Shown one piece after another: positions 1 through 5,827 of a DNA stretch of 9,118 bases. Source of the stretch: an uncultured Clostridia bacterium (GTDB lineage Bacteria; Bacillota; Clostridia; Saccharofermentanales; Saccharofermentanaceae). Below the pieces are notes generated by a model. That model saw only the letters and a program-made list of their open reading frames with translations. It was not told the DNA's origin and did not search any database. The DNA is taken from contig CAMNNN010000047.1 in assembly GCA_946545505.1 (NCBI GenBank), forward strand, positions 1 to 9,118. The letters are read 5' to 3'. The position numbers were made by a program, and so were the translations under genes. The first letter of the stretch is position 1. Each line of letters opens with the position of its first letter.

Positions 1-6
1 TCACAG

Positions 7-984
7 ATGAGATACATCCTGGTAATCAACAGCAGGAATAACGAGGCTAATAATAAGAAGCTTGAAGACGCGATCGTACGCGTCGCTTCTGAAGACCCCG
101 ATCTTAAAAGCCGCCTGGAATTCCGTTATACGGAATATCCTGGGCATGCAGCCGATGTGGCACTTGAAGCGGACGAGAAATATAAAGGCTCGGTTGCCGT
201 CGTCGCGTGCGGCGGAGACGGAACGATCCACGAGATCGCGAATGCCCTGGCTTACCGTAAGACACCGCTTATTCCGCTGCCGTTCGGTACGGGAAATGAC
301 TTCATAAGAACGGTTCATCCTTCATGGGCCAAATGGAAGATCGAGGACTATATAATGAGCCTCGACAAGGTTGTTTATAAACCTATCGATCTTATCAAGC
401 TCGACAGCTTCGACCTGATGGGCAACTTCATTCCGGGCTGGTCTTCTTACTTCAACAACGTCGCTTCCATAGGACTCGACACTAAGGTTCAGTCCGACGC
501 GAAAGCGATGGTGGCGGCACACGATACCGTGTTCACGCGTAAGACTGCGTACCCGAAGGCTGCCGCGAAGAATCTTTTCGGCAAGAGGGCGCATAAGTTC
601 AGTTACAAGCTTGACCTCGAGGACGGAACTACGGTAACGGGAGAGAGCGATACATACACGCTTATCAGCATCTGTAACGGCAGGTACTACGGCGGAGGTT
701 TTACTCCCGCACCGAATGCCAGGCTTGATGACGGACTCGCGAATGTGTGCGTGGTGGATGATGTTAATACGCTGAAGGCCGTAAATCTTATCCTTAAGTA
801 TAAGAACGGAAAGCATGAGGGATGCGAAGGCATTCATACTTATAAAGCGACGAGCGGCATCATCACTTCGCACGAAGCTTCGAAGCAGATGTTCGGTAAC
901 TACGACGGCGAGGATTTCTTCGGCCACCGCGTAAGATTCGAGGTGTGTCCGGAATCGCTTAATCTCGGATTCTATGAGAGCTGA
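7..984 (+). CDS. Diacylglycerol/lipid kinase family protein (DAGK catalytic domain)
   Basis: Predicted ATP-dependent lipid kinase of the DAGK/YegS type, phosphorylating a diacylglycerol-like lipid at the inner face of the membrane. The 325-residue product opens with the usual beta strand RYILVINSRNN, then the nucleotide-binding GGDGT at residues 69-73 and PFGTGNDF at 92-99. The C-terminal half has NGRYYGGGF at 224-232, LDDGL at 240-244 and a late YDGE at 299-302, the last two matching acidic positions typical of the family. Length is normal. The ATG at 7 fits because the conserved first strand follows directly, but its ribosome site would lie outside the window, so an upstream start cannot be excluded. 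The gene overlaps the next by 11 bases, implying co-transcription. The exact substrate (diacylglycerol, undecaprenol, sphingoid base) cannot be read from the sequence. Confidence 0.9.
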   Translation: MRYILVINSRNNEANNKKLEDAIVRVASEDPDLKSRLEFRYTEYPGHAADVALEADEKYKGSVAVVACGGDGTIHEIANALAYRKTPLIPLPFGTGNDFIRTVHPSWAKWKIEDYIMSLDKVVYKPIDLIKLDSFDLMGNFIPGWSSYFNNVASIGLDTKVQSDAKAMVAAHDTVFTRKTAYPKAAAKNLFGKRAHKFSYKLDLEDGTTVTGESDTYTLISICNGRYYGGGFTPAPNARLDDGLANVCVVDDVNTLKAVNLILKYKNGKHEGCEGIHTYKATSGIITSHEASKQMFGNYDGEDFFGHRVRFEVCPESLNLGFYES

Positions 985-1012
985 TTCTATGAGTCCTGAT
1001 TCTATAAGTTCT
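968..1012 (+). repeat. Three-copy 15-bp tandem repeat across a gene overlap
   Basis: Three consecutive 15-bp units start at 968, 983 and 998. All begin GATTCTAT and diverge slightly at their ends. The first unit holds the start codon of the downstream membrane protein (974) and the beginning of the upstream gene's stop codon (982-984). In the downstream frame the repeat encodes a Ser/Asp pentapeptide series (ADSMS, PDSIS). Units 1 and 2 each carry an in-frame ATG (974 and 989); in unit 3 this codon is ATA. Confidence 0.85.
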
Positions 1013-2401
1013 GACAGCCGCGTGGAGACGTCAAACTCCGGCAGAAAGATTACTGTCACCGCCTGTATTCTGCTGGCGGTGCTTGTGTTTACGAAGATTC
1101 TTCTAAGACCGTTCGGCGGCCTCGATGAACTGTGGGTATATAATCTGTCGCGCGGCATAGCCATGGGATATGTTCCCTATAAGGACTTCACGATGGCTAT
1201 AATGCCCTTGTTCAATGTGCTGTTTGCCGTTCCGCTTTATATAGTACGTAATTTATTCGTGTACAGACTGTCTTCCGCGATGATGCTGTATGTGTCAGGT
1301 CTTCTGTATTACCGCATCGCATCGCGTATGACGGATAACCGGTGGGGACTTCTGGCGTCGCTGCTCCTGGTCGCATTCATGGATTATGCTACTTATAACG
1401 GGCTGATGGTGCTGTTGACGTTTGCCGTGTTCATTCTCTTTCAGAAACTGAATATGCGCAATGCCGTTGCTGCCGGAGCATTAAGTGCGCTTGCAATACT
1501 GTGCAGACAGACTTCCGGCGTGTTCCTTCTGATCGCTTTGCTGTTCTGGCTGGCGGCTGATAAGGCTCTGCGTAAGTTTATTCTTCCGTTTCTTATAGGA
1601 TGGGGCGCGGTTATGACGGTGTTCGCCGCATGCCTTCTCGCGACGGGTTCGTTTGCCGCTTTCTGGGATTGCTGTTTCTTCTCGCTTCTTGGTTCGGGAG
1701 ATAAGAATACCGGCATCCTTGCTGACGGAATTGCGGTTTATATTATTACGGTATGCGGAGTGGCCGCATCGATTTATCTTGTAAGGAAGAATTCGGATAA
1801 GACCGATAAGCTCCATCTGGTATTCGGAATAATCCTTATTACCATCGCTATTCCTATAGTTGATATGATGCATATGTATTATGCTGCGGCATGGTTCCTG
1901 ATCCCTGTGCTTAAGTTGATTAAGAACAGTGTGAGCGGATCGTTGCTGAAGATCGTCATCGCTTTTATGAGCGTTGCTGTCTTATTCATAAATGCATTGG
2001 AATTGCCGCAGACGACGCTTGATAACAGATATGAGGAATTCAGGTTAATTCCTGTTCGACCCTCCGAGATAGATTACTACGAGCAGATAATCGGTATTAA
2101 TTCGAAGTATGAGTCGGAAGGGAAGAGAGTCGTTTTAGTATCGAGCGGAAGATGCATAATCAGTATGATGACCGGAAGCTACGACCCGGGATATGATCTG
2201 TTTATGACCGGAAATTTCGGAACCGGGTCTGCGGTATCAAGAATAGAAGAAGAGATGGAAGATCCTGATGTTATCTTCGTTATCCCCGATGACTACGAAG
2301 AAGAGAATTGGCAGAATCCCCACGGAGTTCTTTCCTATATTCAGGAGAACTGTACTCCTGTCGAGCGTTTCGACGCATTTGTCTGGTACGCGCCGCGCTG
2401 A
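974..2401 (+). CDS. Polytopic membrane glycosyltransferase, GT-C / PMT-like
   Basis: A 475-residue integral membrane protein, probably a GT-C-fold glycosyltransferase that uses a polyprenyl-phosphate sugar and acts outside the membrane. A short polar Ser/Asp-rich N-terminus precedes a first membrane segment at about 26-43. Then come D51-E52 and PYKDF at 68-72, the acidic first-loop arrangement typical of GT39/PMT-like proteins. About eight to ten more hydrophobic segments run to about residue 340. The last 130 residues form a soluble domain, probably extracytoplasmic. The start is uncertain: ATG 974 has only a weak GGA nearby, while ATG 989 has GAGAG 8 bases upstream. Both lie in the 15-bp repeat and both precede the conserved part. 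The gene overlaps the lipid kinase and is probably co-transcribed with it. Acceptor and sugar are unknown. Confidence 0.72.
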   Translation: MRADSMSPDSISSDSRVETSNSGRKITVTACILLAVLVFTKILLRPFGGLDELWVYNLSRGIAMGYVPYKDFTMAIMPLFNVLFAVPLYIVRNLFVYRLSSAMMLYVSGLLYYRIASRMTDNRWGLLASLLLVAFMDYATYNGLMVLLTFAVFILFQKLNMRNAVAAGALSALAILCRQTSGVFLLIALLFWLAADKALRKFILPFLIGWGAVMTVFAACLLATGSFAAFWDCCFFSLLGSGDKNTGILADGIAVYIITVCGVAASIYLVRKNSDKTDKLHLVFGIILITIAIPIVDMMHMYYAAAWFLIPVLKLIKNSVSGSLLKIVIAFMSVAVLFINALELPQTTLDNRYEEFRLIPVRPSEIDYYEQIIGINSKYESEGKRVVLVSSGRCIISMMTGSYDPGYDLFMTGNFGTGSAVSRIEEEMEDPDVIFVIPDDYEEENWQNPHGVLSYIQENCTPVERFDAFVWYAPR

Positions 2402-2446
2402 TCTGTCAGATTATTATATCTGAGAGATTACATAGAATCGCGGCGC
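2390..2446. other. Nested inverted repeat between convergent genes
   Basis: An 8-bp GC-only inverted repeat (GCGCCGCG at 2390-2397, CGCGGCGC at 2439-2446) encloses a smaller stem, TCAGAT at 2406-2411 with ATCTGA at 2418-2423. It spans the stop codons of two convergent genes that end 4 bp apart. There is no U-tract on either strand, so it is not a standard intrinsic terminator, although a structure at convergent ends may still slow polymerase. Confidence 0.4.
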
Positions 2447-3173
2447 TGATCAGATCTTTGAACAACCTGTCATTATAATCCTGCGGATTGATTATTCTAA
2501 GAAAGATAACATCTTTGTATTCTCTGTAGCCGTTGCTTAAATACATAAACTTTCTGTTCTCGGCTTTCATCAGATACGATTCATTATCCGCAGCGCCGTC
2601 AATCTCCACTGCCACCGGCTTCTCGATCTCCGGCGCGTAGAAAGTTACGTCCGGGTAAAGATTCGTAAATCTGTCGGGGGATAAATCAATCTCGGTCTTA
2701 TACTCATAACCCCAGCTATCGAACGACTTGCAGGCGATCAATTCGTTTTTGGATCTGAGAGTATGTCCGTTGTAGTCGATTAATGATGATTTGGTAAGTA
2801 TAGGATTACACGATTCTTCGGATTGGAAATACAATTGACCGGTCAGCTTCCCGTAGTCAGTCTTCTTAAGCGGAAATTTAATATCTCTCGGTTCTTTCCA
2901 GTAGGTATTCTTCCACAGATTTATTAGATGATCGAGCTTCGATTTGATTAACCGCGCTTCTTCAACGAGACGCGAATAGATTCTCCCCTGCTCGGAGTCA
3001 ACGCGCAGTCTTCTCTTATTTTTACTGGTAATCCCGGGATTGTTCGGATCCCTTGTTATGCAGACGACAGGTTTGCCGCGGTGCATCTCGAAGAATCCGT
3101 ATGGTAATTTACTCAGTCTGTATTTGTTATATGCGATGAGCAGTTCATGATGTGTTTTATTGACGATGATCAT
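2406..3173 (-). CDS. Hypothetical protein with PD-(D/E)XK-like C-terminal region
   Basis: A 255-residue soluble protein without signal peptide or membrane segment. Residues 60-90 are helical and charged. The C-terminal part resembles a family often seen in Clostridia that carries an R-S-K-x-E motif, then PDF/VT, then YWEH or similar: here LRSKNE at 139-144, YPDVTF at 173-178 and AVEIDG at 188-193. The order E144, D175, E190-x-D192 recalls the PD-(D/E)XK nuclease core, with Asp where Lys is usual. The family resemblance is from memory and the nuclease fold is inference; no activity is claimed. ATG 3173 is the only reasonable start because an in-frame TAG lies 12 bases upstream and the next Met is residue 30. 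No Shine-Dalgarno site is visible. It converges on the membrane glycosyltransferase, leaving a 4-bp gap, and has no functional partner in view. Confidence 0.65.
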   Translation of the reverse strand: MIIVNKTHHELLIAYNKYRLSKLPYGFFEMHRGKPVVCITRDPNNPGITSKNKRRLRVDSEQGRIYSRLVEEARLIKSKLDHLINLWKNTYWKEPRDIKFPLKKTDYGKLTGQLYFQSEESCNPILTKSSLIDYNGHTLRSKNELIACKSFDSWGYEYKTEIDLSPDRFTNLYPDVTFYAPEIEKPVAVEIDGAADNESYLMKAENRKFMYLSNGYREYKDVIFLRIINPQDYNDRLFKDLISAAILCNLSDIII

Positions 3174-3179
3174 ATCTGT

Positions 3180-3185
3180 ATTCTA
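3180..3185 (-). promoter_or_regulatory. Possible -10 box directly upstream of the nuclease-like gene
   Basis: TAGAAT on the minus strand ends 6 bases before the ATG at 3173, so transcription would begin at or next to the start codon. No good -35 lies 16-18 bases further upstream. An alternative is TTGTCG (3219-3224), 17-bp spacer, ATTAAT (3196-3201), which would give a leader of about 17 bases. The call is weak. Confidence 0.3.
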
Positions 3186-3208
3186 TGTGCGGTTGATTAA
3201 TTGTTGAC

Positions 3209-3248
3209 CGACAATTATCGACAAAAAACGACAAAAAACGACAAGAGT
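3209..3248. repeat. Four 10-bp tandem units with conserved CGACAA
   Basis: Four head-to-tail 10-bp units start at 3209, 3219, 3229 and 3239. All begin CGACAA, and the two central units are identical (CGACAAAAAA). On the minus strand this reads as TTGTCG four times with T-runs, 36-75 bases upstream of the start of the nuclease-like gene. A 10-bp period places each copy on about the same face of the DNA helix, as in cooperative operator arrays or curved DNA. Function is inferred only. Confidence 0.7.
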
Positions 3249-3251
3249 AAA

Positions 3252-3375
3252 TGTACCCTTGTTAGTACCTAATTAAACAGTTGGTGAGTAGGGAATGGGT
3301 ACAATTCGCAGTTTTACGCCGATTTGTACCCATAACGTTATGGATTCATAAGCGGTTGGTGAATAAAAGGGGTAC
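3252..3375. repeat. Two degenerate copies of a TGTACCC...GTTGGTGA...GGGTAC element
   Basis: Copy A (3252-3303) runs TGTACCC, 21 bases, GTTGGTGA (3280-3287), a short gap, GGGTACA. Copy B (3325-3375) runs TGTACCC, 23 bases, GTTGGTGA (3355-3362), 7 bases, GGGTAC. The matching motifs are offset by 73-75 bp. Each copy is bounded by mirrored GTACCC/GGGTAC, and the inner ends of A and B form a perfect 10-bp inverted repeat (3295-3304 with 3324-3333). The element lies between two minus-strand genes. It could be an intergenic repeat family, an operator array or transcript-end structure. Confidence 0.55.
3330..3343. promoter_or_regulatory. Perfect 14-bp palindrome (possible operator)
   Basis: CCATAACGTTATGG reads the same on both strands. 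It lies in the spacer between the GT8 stop (3378) and the nuclease-like gene, overlapping the start of copy B of the GTACCC element. Its size suits a dimeric regulator site, but nothing in the window identifies a regulator. Confidence 0.4.
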
Positions 3376-3377
3376 GA

Positions 3378-4397
3378 TCAGTGAGAACGGCGGGCGCGCA
3401 GACGCTTCGGCAGAAGCTTCAGGTTACGGTAGCGCCCTTTAAGGAAGCAGTAAAGTCCCGGAAACTTGCCCGCCGTGTTGAAGAAGCGGCGGCGCTTCGG
3501 ATTATCGCGCTGGATCGACTTCAATTTGTTCAGATCATACTTCCCGTCCGGGTAGAGCTTTCCGCATAATTCGAACCACGCATCGGCATCTTCATCCATA
3601 TAATAAACACCCTCTTCGCGCCAGGGCTGATATGGTGCACCGCCGGCAAAGTGGATGATGAGAGGTCTACGGTTACCTTCGGCAAACTCTTCCTTCGTAT
3701 AGTAAGAAGATGCATTCTTGGAAGATACGCTGTAGATCGCGGAAGGCTTGAAGAATCTGCAGGTGAACATCATATTCGCTGATACCGGAAGAGTCGTTAT
3801 CTTATTAAAGTAAGCGACATTCATTATCTCCTGATCGGCACCGAGGAATGTGTTCGATAAGTCAATCGTCTTAACTGCTTCGAGGAAAGTCTCCGGTACA
3901 TTCTGCTCGCGGCACATACGCGCATCGAACAGCAGAATTCCGGAATTAAAATACTTATCTTTCTTCGTGTGTCCGATAAGAATATTTACTGAAGAAGTCG
4001 ACTGATCGATAACTGCACCGAGAGGATTACCTTTAAGATCGAAGTGAATGAGTGAAGACAGATCTTCTTTAACCAGTGTATCGCAGTCGAGATAAAGCAC
4101 TCTTCCTTCGTCTATATAATCAGAGATGAAGAAACGTGCATACGGGGAATAACCGCCGCGGTAGGGAGGAATTCCGGCTTCGACAAGTCTTCTCGATATA
4201 TCTTCGATCGGGATAAAATCGATATCGCATCCGAATGAATCTGCGATTTTCTTAAGATCATCTTTACGCTCTTCGAGTGATGATTCAATTATGTGAATTA
4301 TTGCCTTGCCGTTAAGCTTCGACAGAAGCGAATATAAACTTACGGCACAAAGCTCGCAGTAGTTTTTATCAGTCGCGTAAAGTATGTGATCAGCCAT
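3378..4397 (-). CDS. Glycosyltransferase family 8 protein
   Basis: Predicted retaining GT8 (GT-A fold) enzyme moving glucose or galactose from a UDP-sugar, probably onto an envelope lipid or glycan. The 339-residue product starts with the family's HILYATDKNYC strand (residues 4-14). It has the metal-binding DxD as LDCDT at 103-107, NSGILLFD at 151-158, GADQEIMN at 186-193 and the late HFAGGAPYQPW at 249-259. The last 40 residues are strongly basic with scattered aromatics, suggesting peripheral membrane contact as in LPS or lipoteichoic GT8 enzymes. Length is typical. ATG 4397 is forced: an in-frame TGA lies 31 bases upstream with no other start codon between. There is no Shine-Dalgarno site, and a -10 box sits 6 bases before the ATG, so the mRNA may be leaderless. 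Sugar and acceptor cannot be told. Confidence 0.9.
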   Translation of the reverse strand: MADHILYATDKNYCELCAVSLYSLLSKLNGKAIIHIIESSLEERKDDLKKIADSFGCDIDFIPIEDISRRLVEAGIPPYRGGYSPYARFFISDYIDEGRVLYLDCDTLVKEDLSSLIHFDLKGNPLGAVIDQSTSSVNILIGHTKKDKYFNSGILLFDARMCREQNVPETFLEAVKTIDLSNTFLGADQEIMNVAYFNKITTLPVSANMMFTCRFFKPSAIYSVSSKNASSYYTKEEFAEGNRRPLIIHFAGGAPYQPWREEGVYYMDEDADAWFELCGKLYPDGKYDLNKLKSIQRDNPKRRRFFNTAGKFPGLYCFLKGRYRNLKLLPKRLRARRSH

Positions 4398-4403
4398 ATA
4401 TTT

Positions 4404-4433
4404 TTTATACCATACATTCCGGATTTTTCACAA
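4404..4433 (-). promoter_or_regulatory. Promoter of the GT8 gene, possibly leaderless
   Basis: On the minus strand, TTGTGA (4428-4433), an 18-bp spacer and TATAAA (4404-4409) end 6 bases before the ATG. The predicted start of transcription therefore falls on or beside the start codon. The -35 box shares its first bases with the T-run of the preceding gene's terminator. Confidence 0.55.
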
Positions 4434-4462
4434 AAAAAGACTGCTTCATCAGAAGCAGTCTT
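4432..4462 (-). terminator. Intrinsic terminator of the PAAKK-repeat gene
   Basis: An 11-bp perfect stem (4437-4447 with 4452-4462) with a 4-base loop is followed on the minus strand by seven T residues (4438 down to 4432). It lies 24 bases beyond the stop codon at 4486, a textbook Rho-independent terminator. Confidence 0.9.
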
Positions 4463-4485
4463 CTTGTATTAATCGCAATGATTAA

Positions 4486-4920
4486 TTAGAAAAGATCTAC
4501 AGCCTTACCGTCTGCATCGAAGATCTTCTTCTCAGCTGCAACTACATAAACGTCGCCGCCGAGCTTAGCAGCCTTCTTCTCGATAGCCTTGAAATCGATC
4601 TGCTGACCGTCGAACTCGAAGATGATCTTGCCGAGCTTCTTAGCGGGCTTCTTTGCAGCCTTCTTAGCAGCAGGCTTCTTAGCAGTAGCCTTCTTAGCAG
4701 GAGCAGCCTTCTTAGCAGGAGCCTTCTTAGCAGCAGGCTTCTTAGCAGCGGGCTTCTTAGCAGCAGGCTTCTTAGCAGCAGGCTTCTTAGCAGCGGGCTT
4801 CTTAGCAGCAGGCTTCTTAGCAGCAGGCTTCTTAGCAACGGGAGCAGCAGCCTTAACTTCAGGCTTAGCAGCTGCAGCTACGGGAGCCTTAACTTCTACT
4901 TTCTTCTCATCTGTAACCAT
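4486..4920 (-). CDS. Lys/Ala/Pro-repeat (histone H1-like) protein with small C-terminal domain
   Basis: A 144-residue, very basic protein. Residues 1-30 are Lys/Val/Ala-rich. Residues 32-66 are seven PAAKK pentapeptides, followed to about residue 95 by degenerate APAKK, ATAKK and PAAKK variants. The last 50 residues form a compact domain (GKIIFEFDGQQIDF, an amphipathic helix, then DVYVVAAEKKIFDADGKAVDLF) like the C-terminal domain of other clostridial Lys-rich proteins, which I recall as DUF6465 but cannot check. The tail resembles histone H1/HctB-type DNA-binding tails, so binding to nucleoid or RNA is inferred. ATG 4920 is chosen because GGAGGA at 4931-4936 sits 10 bases upstream; the possible start at 4974 adds residues unlike the rest and lies over the promoter. 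The gene has its own promoter and terminator, so it is a single-gene unit. Confidence 0.85.
   Translation of the reverse strand: MVTDEKKVEVKAPVAAAAKPEVKAAAPVAKKPAAKKPAAKKPAAKKPAAKKPAAKKPAAKKPAAKKAPAKKAAPAKKATAKKPAAKKAAKKPAKKLGKIIFEFDGQQIDFKAIEKKAAKLGGDVYVVAAEKKIFDADGKAVDLF
4726..4830 (-). repeat. Seven 15-bp coding repeats with 45-bp higher order
   Basis: Seven 15-bp units, each encoding PAAKK in the minus-strand gene, differ only at one position (GCAGCAGG or GCAGCGGG). The order of variants makes 4741-4785 and 4786-4830 identical, showing a recent 45-bp duplication on top of the 15-bp repeat. The array is expected to vary in copy number between strains. Confidence 0.9.
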
Positions 4921-4954
4921 AACTAAATTATCCTCCAAACAGATTGATAGGTTT

Positions 4955-4983
4955 AATTTATATTTTTTATACACTTATGTCAA
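4955..4983 (-). promoter_or_regulatory. Promoter of the PAAKK-repeat gene
   Basis: On the minus strand a perfect TTGACA (4978-4983), a 17-bp spacer and TAAATT (4955-4960) precede the GGAGGA site and ATG 4920. An overlapping TATAAA with a 15-bp spacer is an alternative -10. The consensus -35 suggests strong expression. Confidence 0.65.
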
Positions 4984-5082
4984 TTCTCTTTAACTATTTT
5001 TTTCTATAAAAATGAAAACACGCATGTATTTTCTTTAGAACGAATTGACCAAACAACGTAACACTTCAAACTCTCACTATGC

Positions 5083-5111
5083 TTGAACTTAATTAGCAAA
5101 AGAAATATAAT
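5083..5111 (+). promoter_or_regulatory. Promoter of the acetyltransferase-pepP-hydrolase operon
   Basis: TTGAAC (5083-5088), a 17-bp spacer and a perfect TATAAT (5106-5111) are followed by a short leader of about 17 bases with GGGAGGG at 5124-5130, just before ATG 5135. The divergent promoter for the PAAKK gene lies about 100 bp upstream. The remaining A/T-rich sequence between them shows no further convincing signal. Confidence 0.75.
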
Positions 5112-5134
5112 TTTAGGTAGTTCGGGAGGGTCTG

Positions 5135-5827
5135 ATGAACGACAAATTAAAGGACATAGTATACAGTGATCTGTTCAGGTACACCGGTAATGCAAGGCGT
5201 ACCAAGCACATCTATACTACATACCTTCAGGAGCTCATGTGTACTCCCGAGTTCCACTATATCTCGTTGATGAGAAGAACGAAGTACTACTACGACGAGA
5301 TTAATAACAAAGAGGGCTTCCTCAAGTTCTTATGTCAGGTAAGATACGACTTTTTCAACTGGAGACTCACACGTCAGTCTCACAAGTATCACATTCAGAT
5401 CCCTTACGACACTAAGATTGGAAAAGGATTTTATCTTGCACACTTCGGAAGAGTTATCATTCACCCGAAGGCAGAGATCGGTTATAACTGTAATGTATCG
5501 ACGGGCGTTGTAATCGGTACACAGTTCAGAGGCAAGCGTAAGGGCGCACCGCACATCGGCAACTTCGTCTGGATCGGTGCGAATGCGATCATCGTAGGTA
5601 ATATCACGATCGGCAATAACGTTCTTATCGCTCCCGGTGCGTATGTTAATTTTGATGTTCCTGACGGATCTATCGTAATCGGTAATCCCGGACTCATCAG
5701 AAGAGCACCCGGTGCTACGCTCAGCTACATCAACAACACGATTCAGTTTGATGAGTATAACGTTATGTCGGATACGACCTCGGTCAACACTGCTTCTTAT
5801 CCTACGAGGCAGAGCAGGCTAAGATGA
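5135..5827 (+). CDS. CysE-like left-handed beta-helix acetyltransferase
   Basis: Predicted acetyl-CoA-dependent O-acetyltransferase, 230 residues. An alpha-helical N-terminal part (1-85) precedes hexapeptide turns from about 90 to 190: TKIGKGFYLAH, AEIGYNCNV, HIGNFVWIGANA, ITIGNNVLIAPGAYV and VIGNPG. This is the serine acetyltransferase layout. His103 aligns with the CysE catalytic histidine, but by hand alignment the CysE aspartates become Gln88 and Ala102, and no cysteine-synthesis gene is adjacent. An acetyltransferase acting on an envelope glycan is therefore as likely as serine acetylation. A 35-residue polar tail follows the helix. The start is well supported by GGGAGGG 4-5 bases upstream and a strong promoter. 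The stop overlaps the next start codon in ATGA, giving translational coupling with pepP. Confidence 0.8.
   Translation: MNDKLKDIVYSDLFRYTGNARRTKHIYTTYLQELMCTPEFHYISLMRRTKYYYDEINNKEGFLKFLCQVRYDFFNWRLTRQSHKYHIQIPYDTKIGKGFYLAHFGRVIIHPKAEIGYNCNVSTGVVIGTQFRGKRKGAPHIGNFVWIGANAIIVGNITIGNNVLIAPGAYVNFDVPDGSIVIGNPGLIRRAPGATLSYINNTIQFDEYNVMSDTTSVNTASYPTRQSRLR

Noticed and set aside
322..1164. 280-codon minus-strand frame opposite the lipid kinase
   Set aside because: It is a shadow of the kinase and membrane protein genes, without recognisable domain or start signals. Its ESGLIESALIES repeat is the 15-bp repeat read on the other strand.
3209..3377. CRISPR array or phage attachment site
   Set aside because: The repeats are too short (10 bp) or too few and degenerate (two copies), there are no spacers of even size and no cas, integrase or tRNA gene nearby.
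4921..4974. N-terminal extension of the PAAKK protein to ATG 4974
   Set aside because: The GGAGGA ribosome site and -10 region lie inside this stretch, so it must be untranslated leader.
4622..4993. Plus-strand 123-codon frame rich in Ala, Phe, Leu and Gly opposite the PAAKK gene
   Set aside because: It is the mirror of a 15-bp repeat with strongly biased codons. The minus strand has the promoter, ribosome site, terminator and a sensible folded C-terminus.
5012..5038. Possible 8-residue leader peptide ahead of the acetyltransferase operon
   Set aside because: It has no ribosome site, lies upstream of the predicted transcription start and shows no attenuator-like structure.
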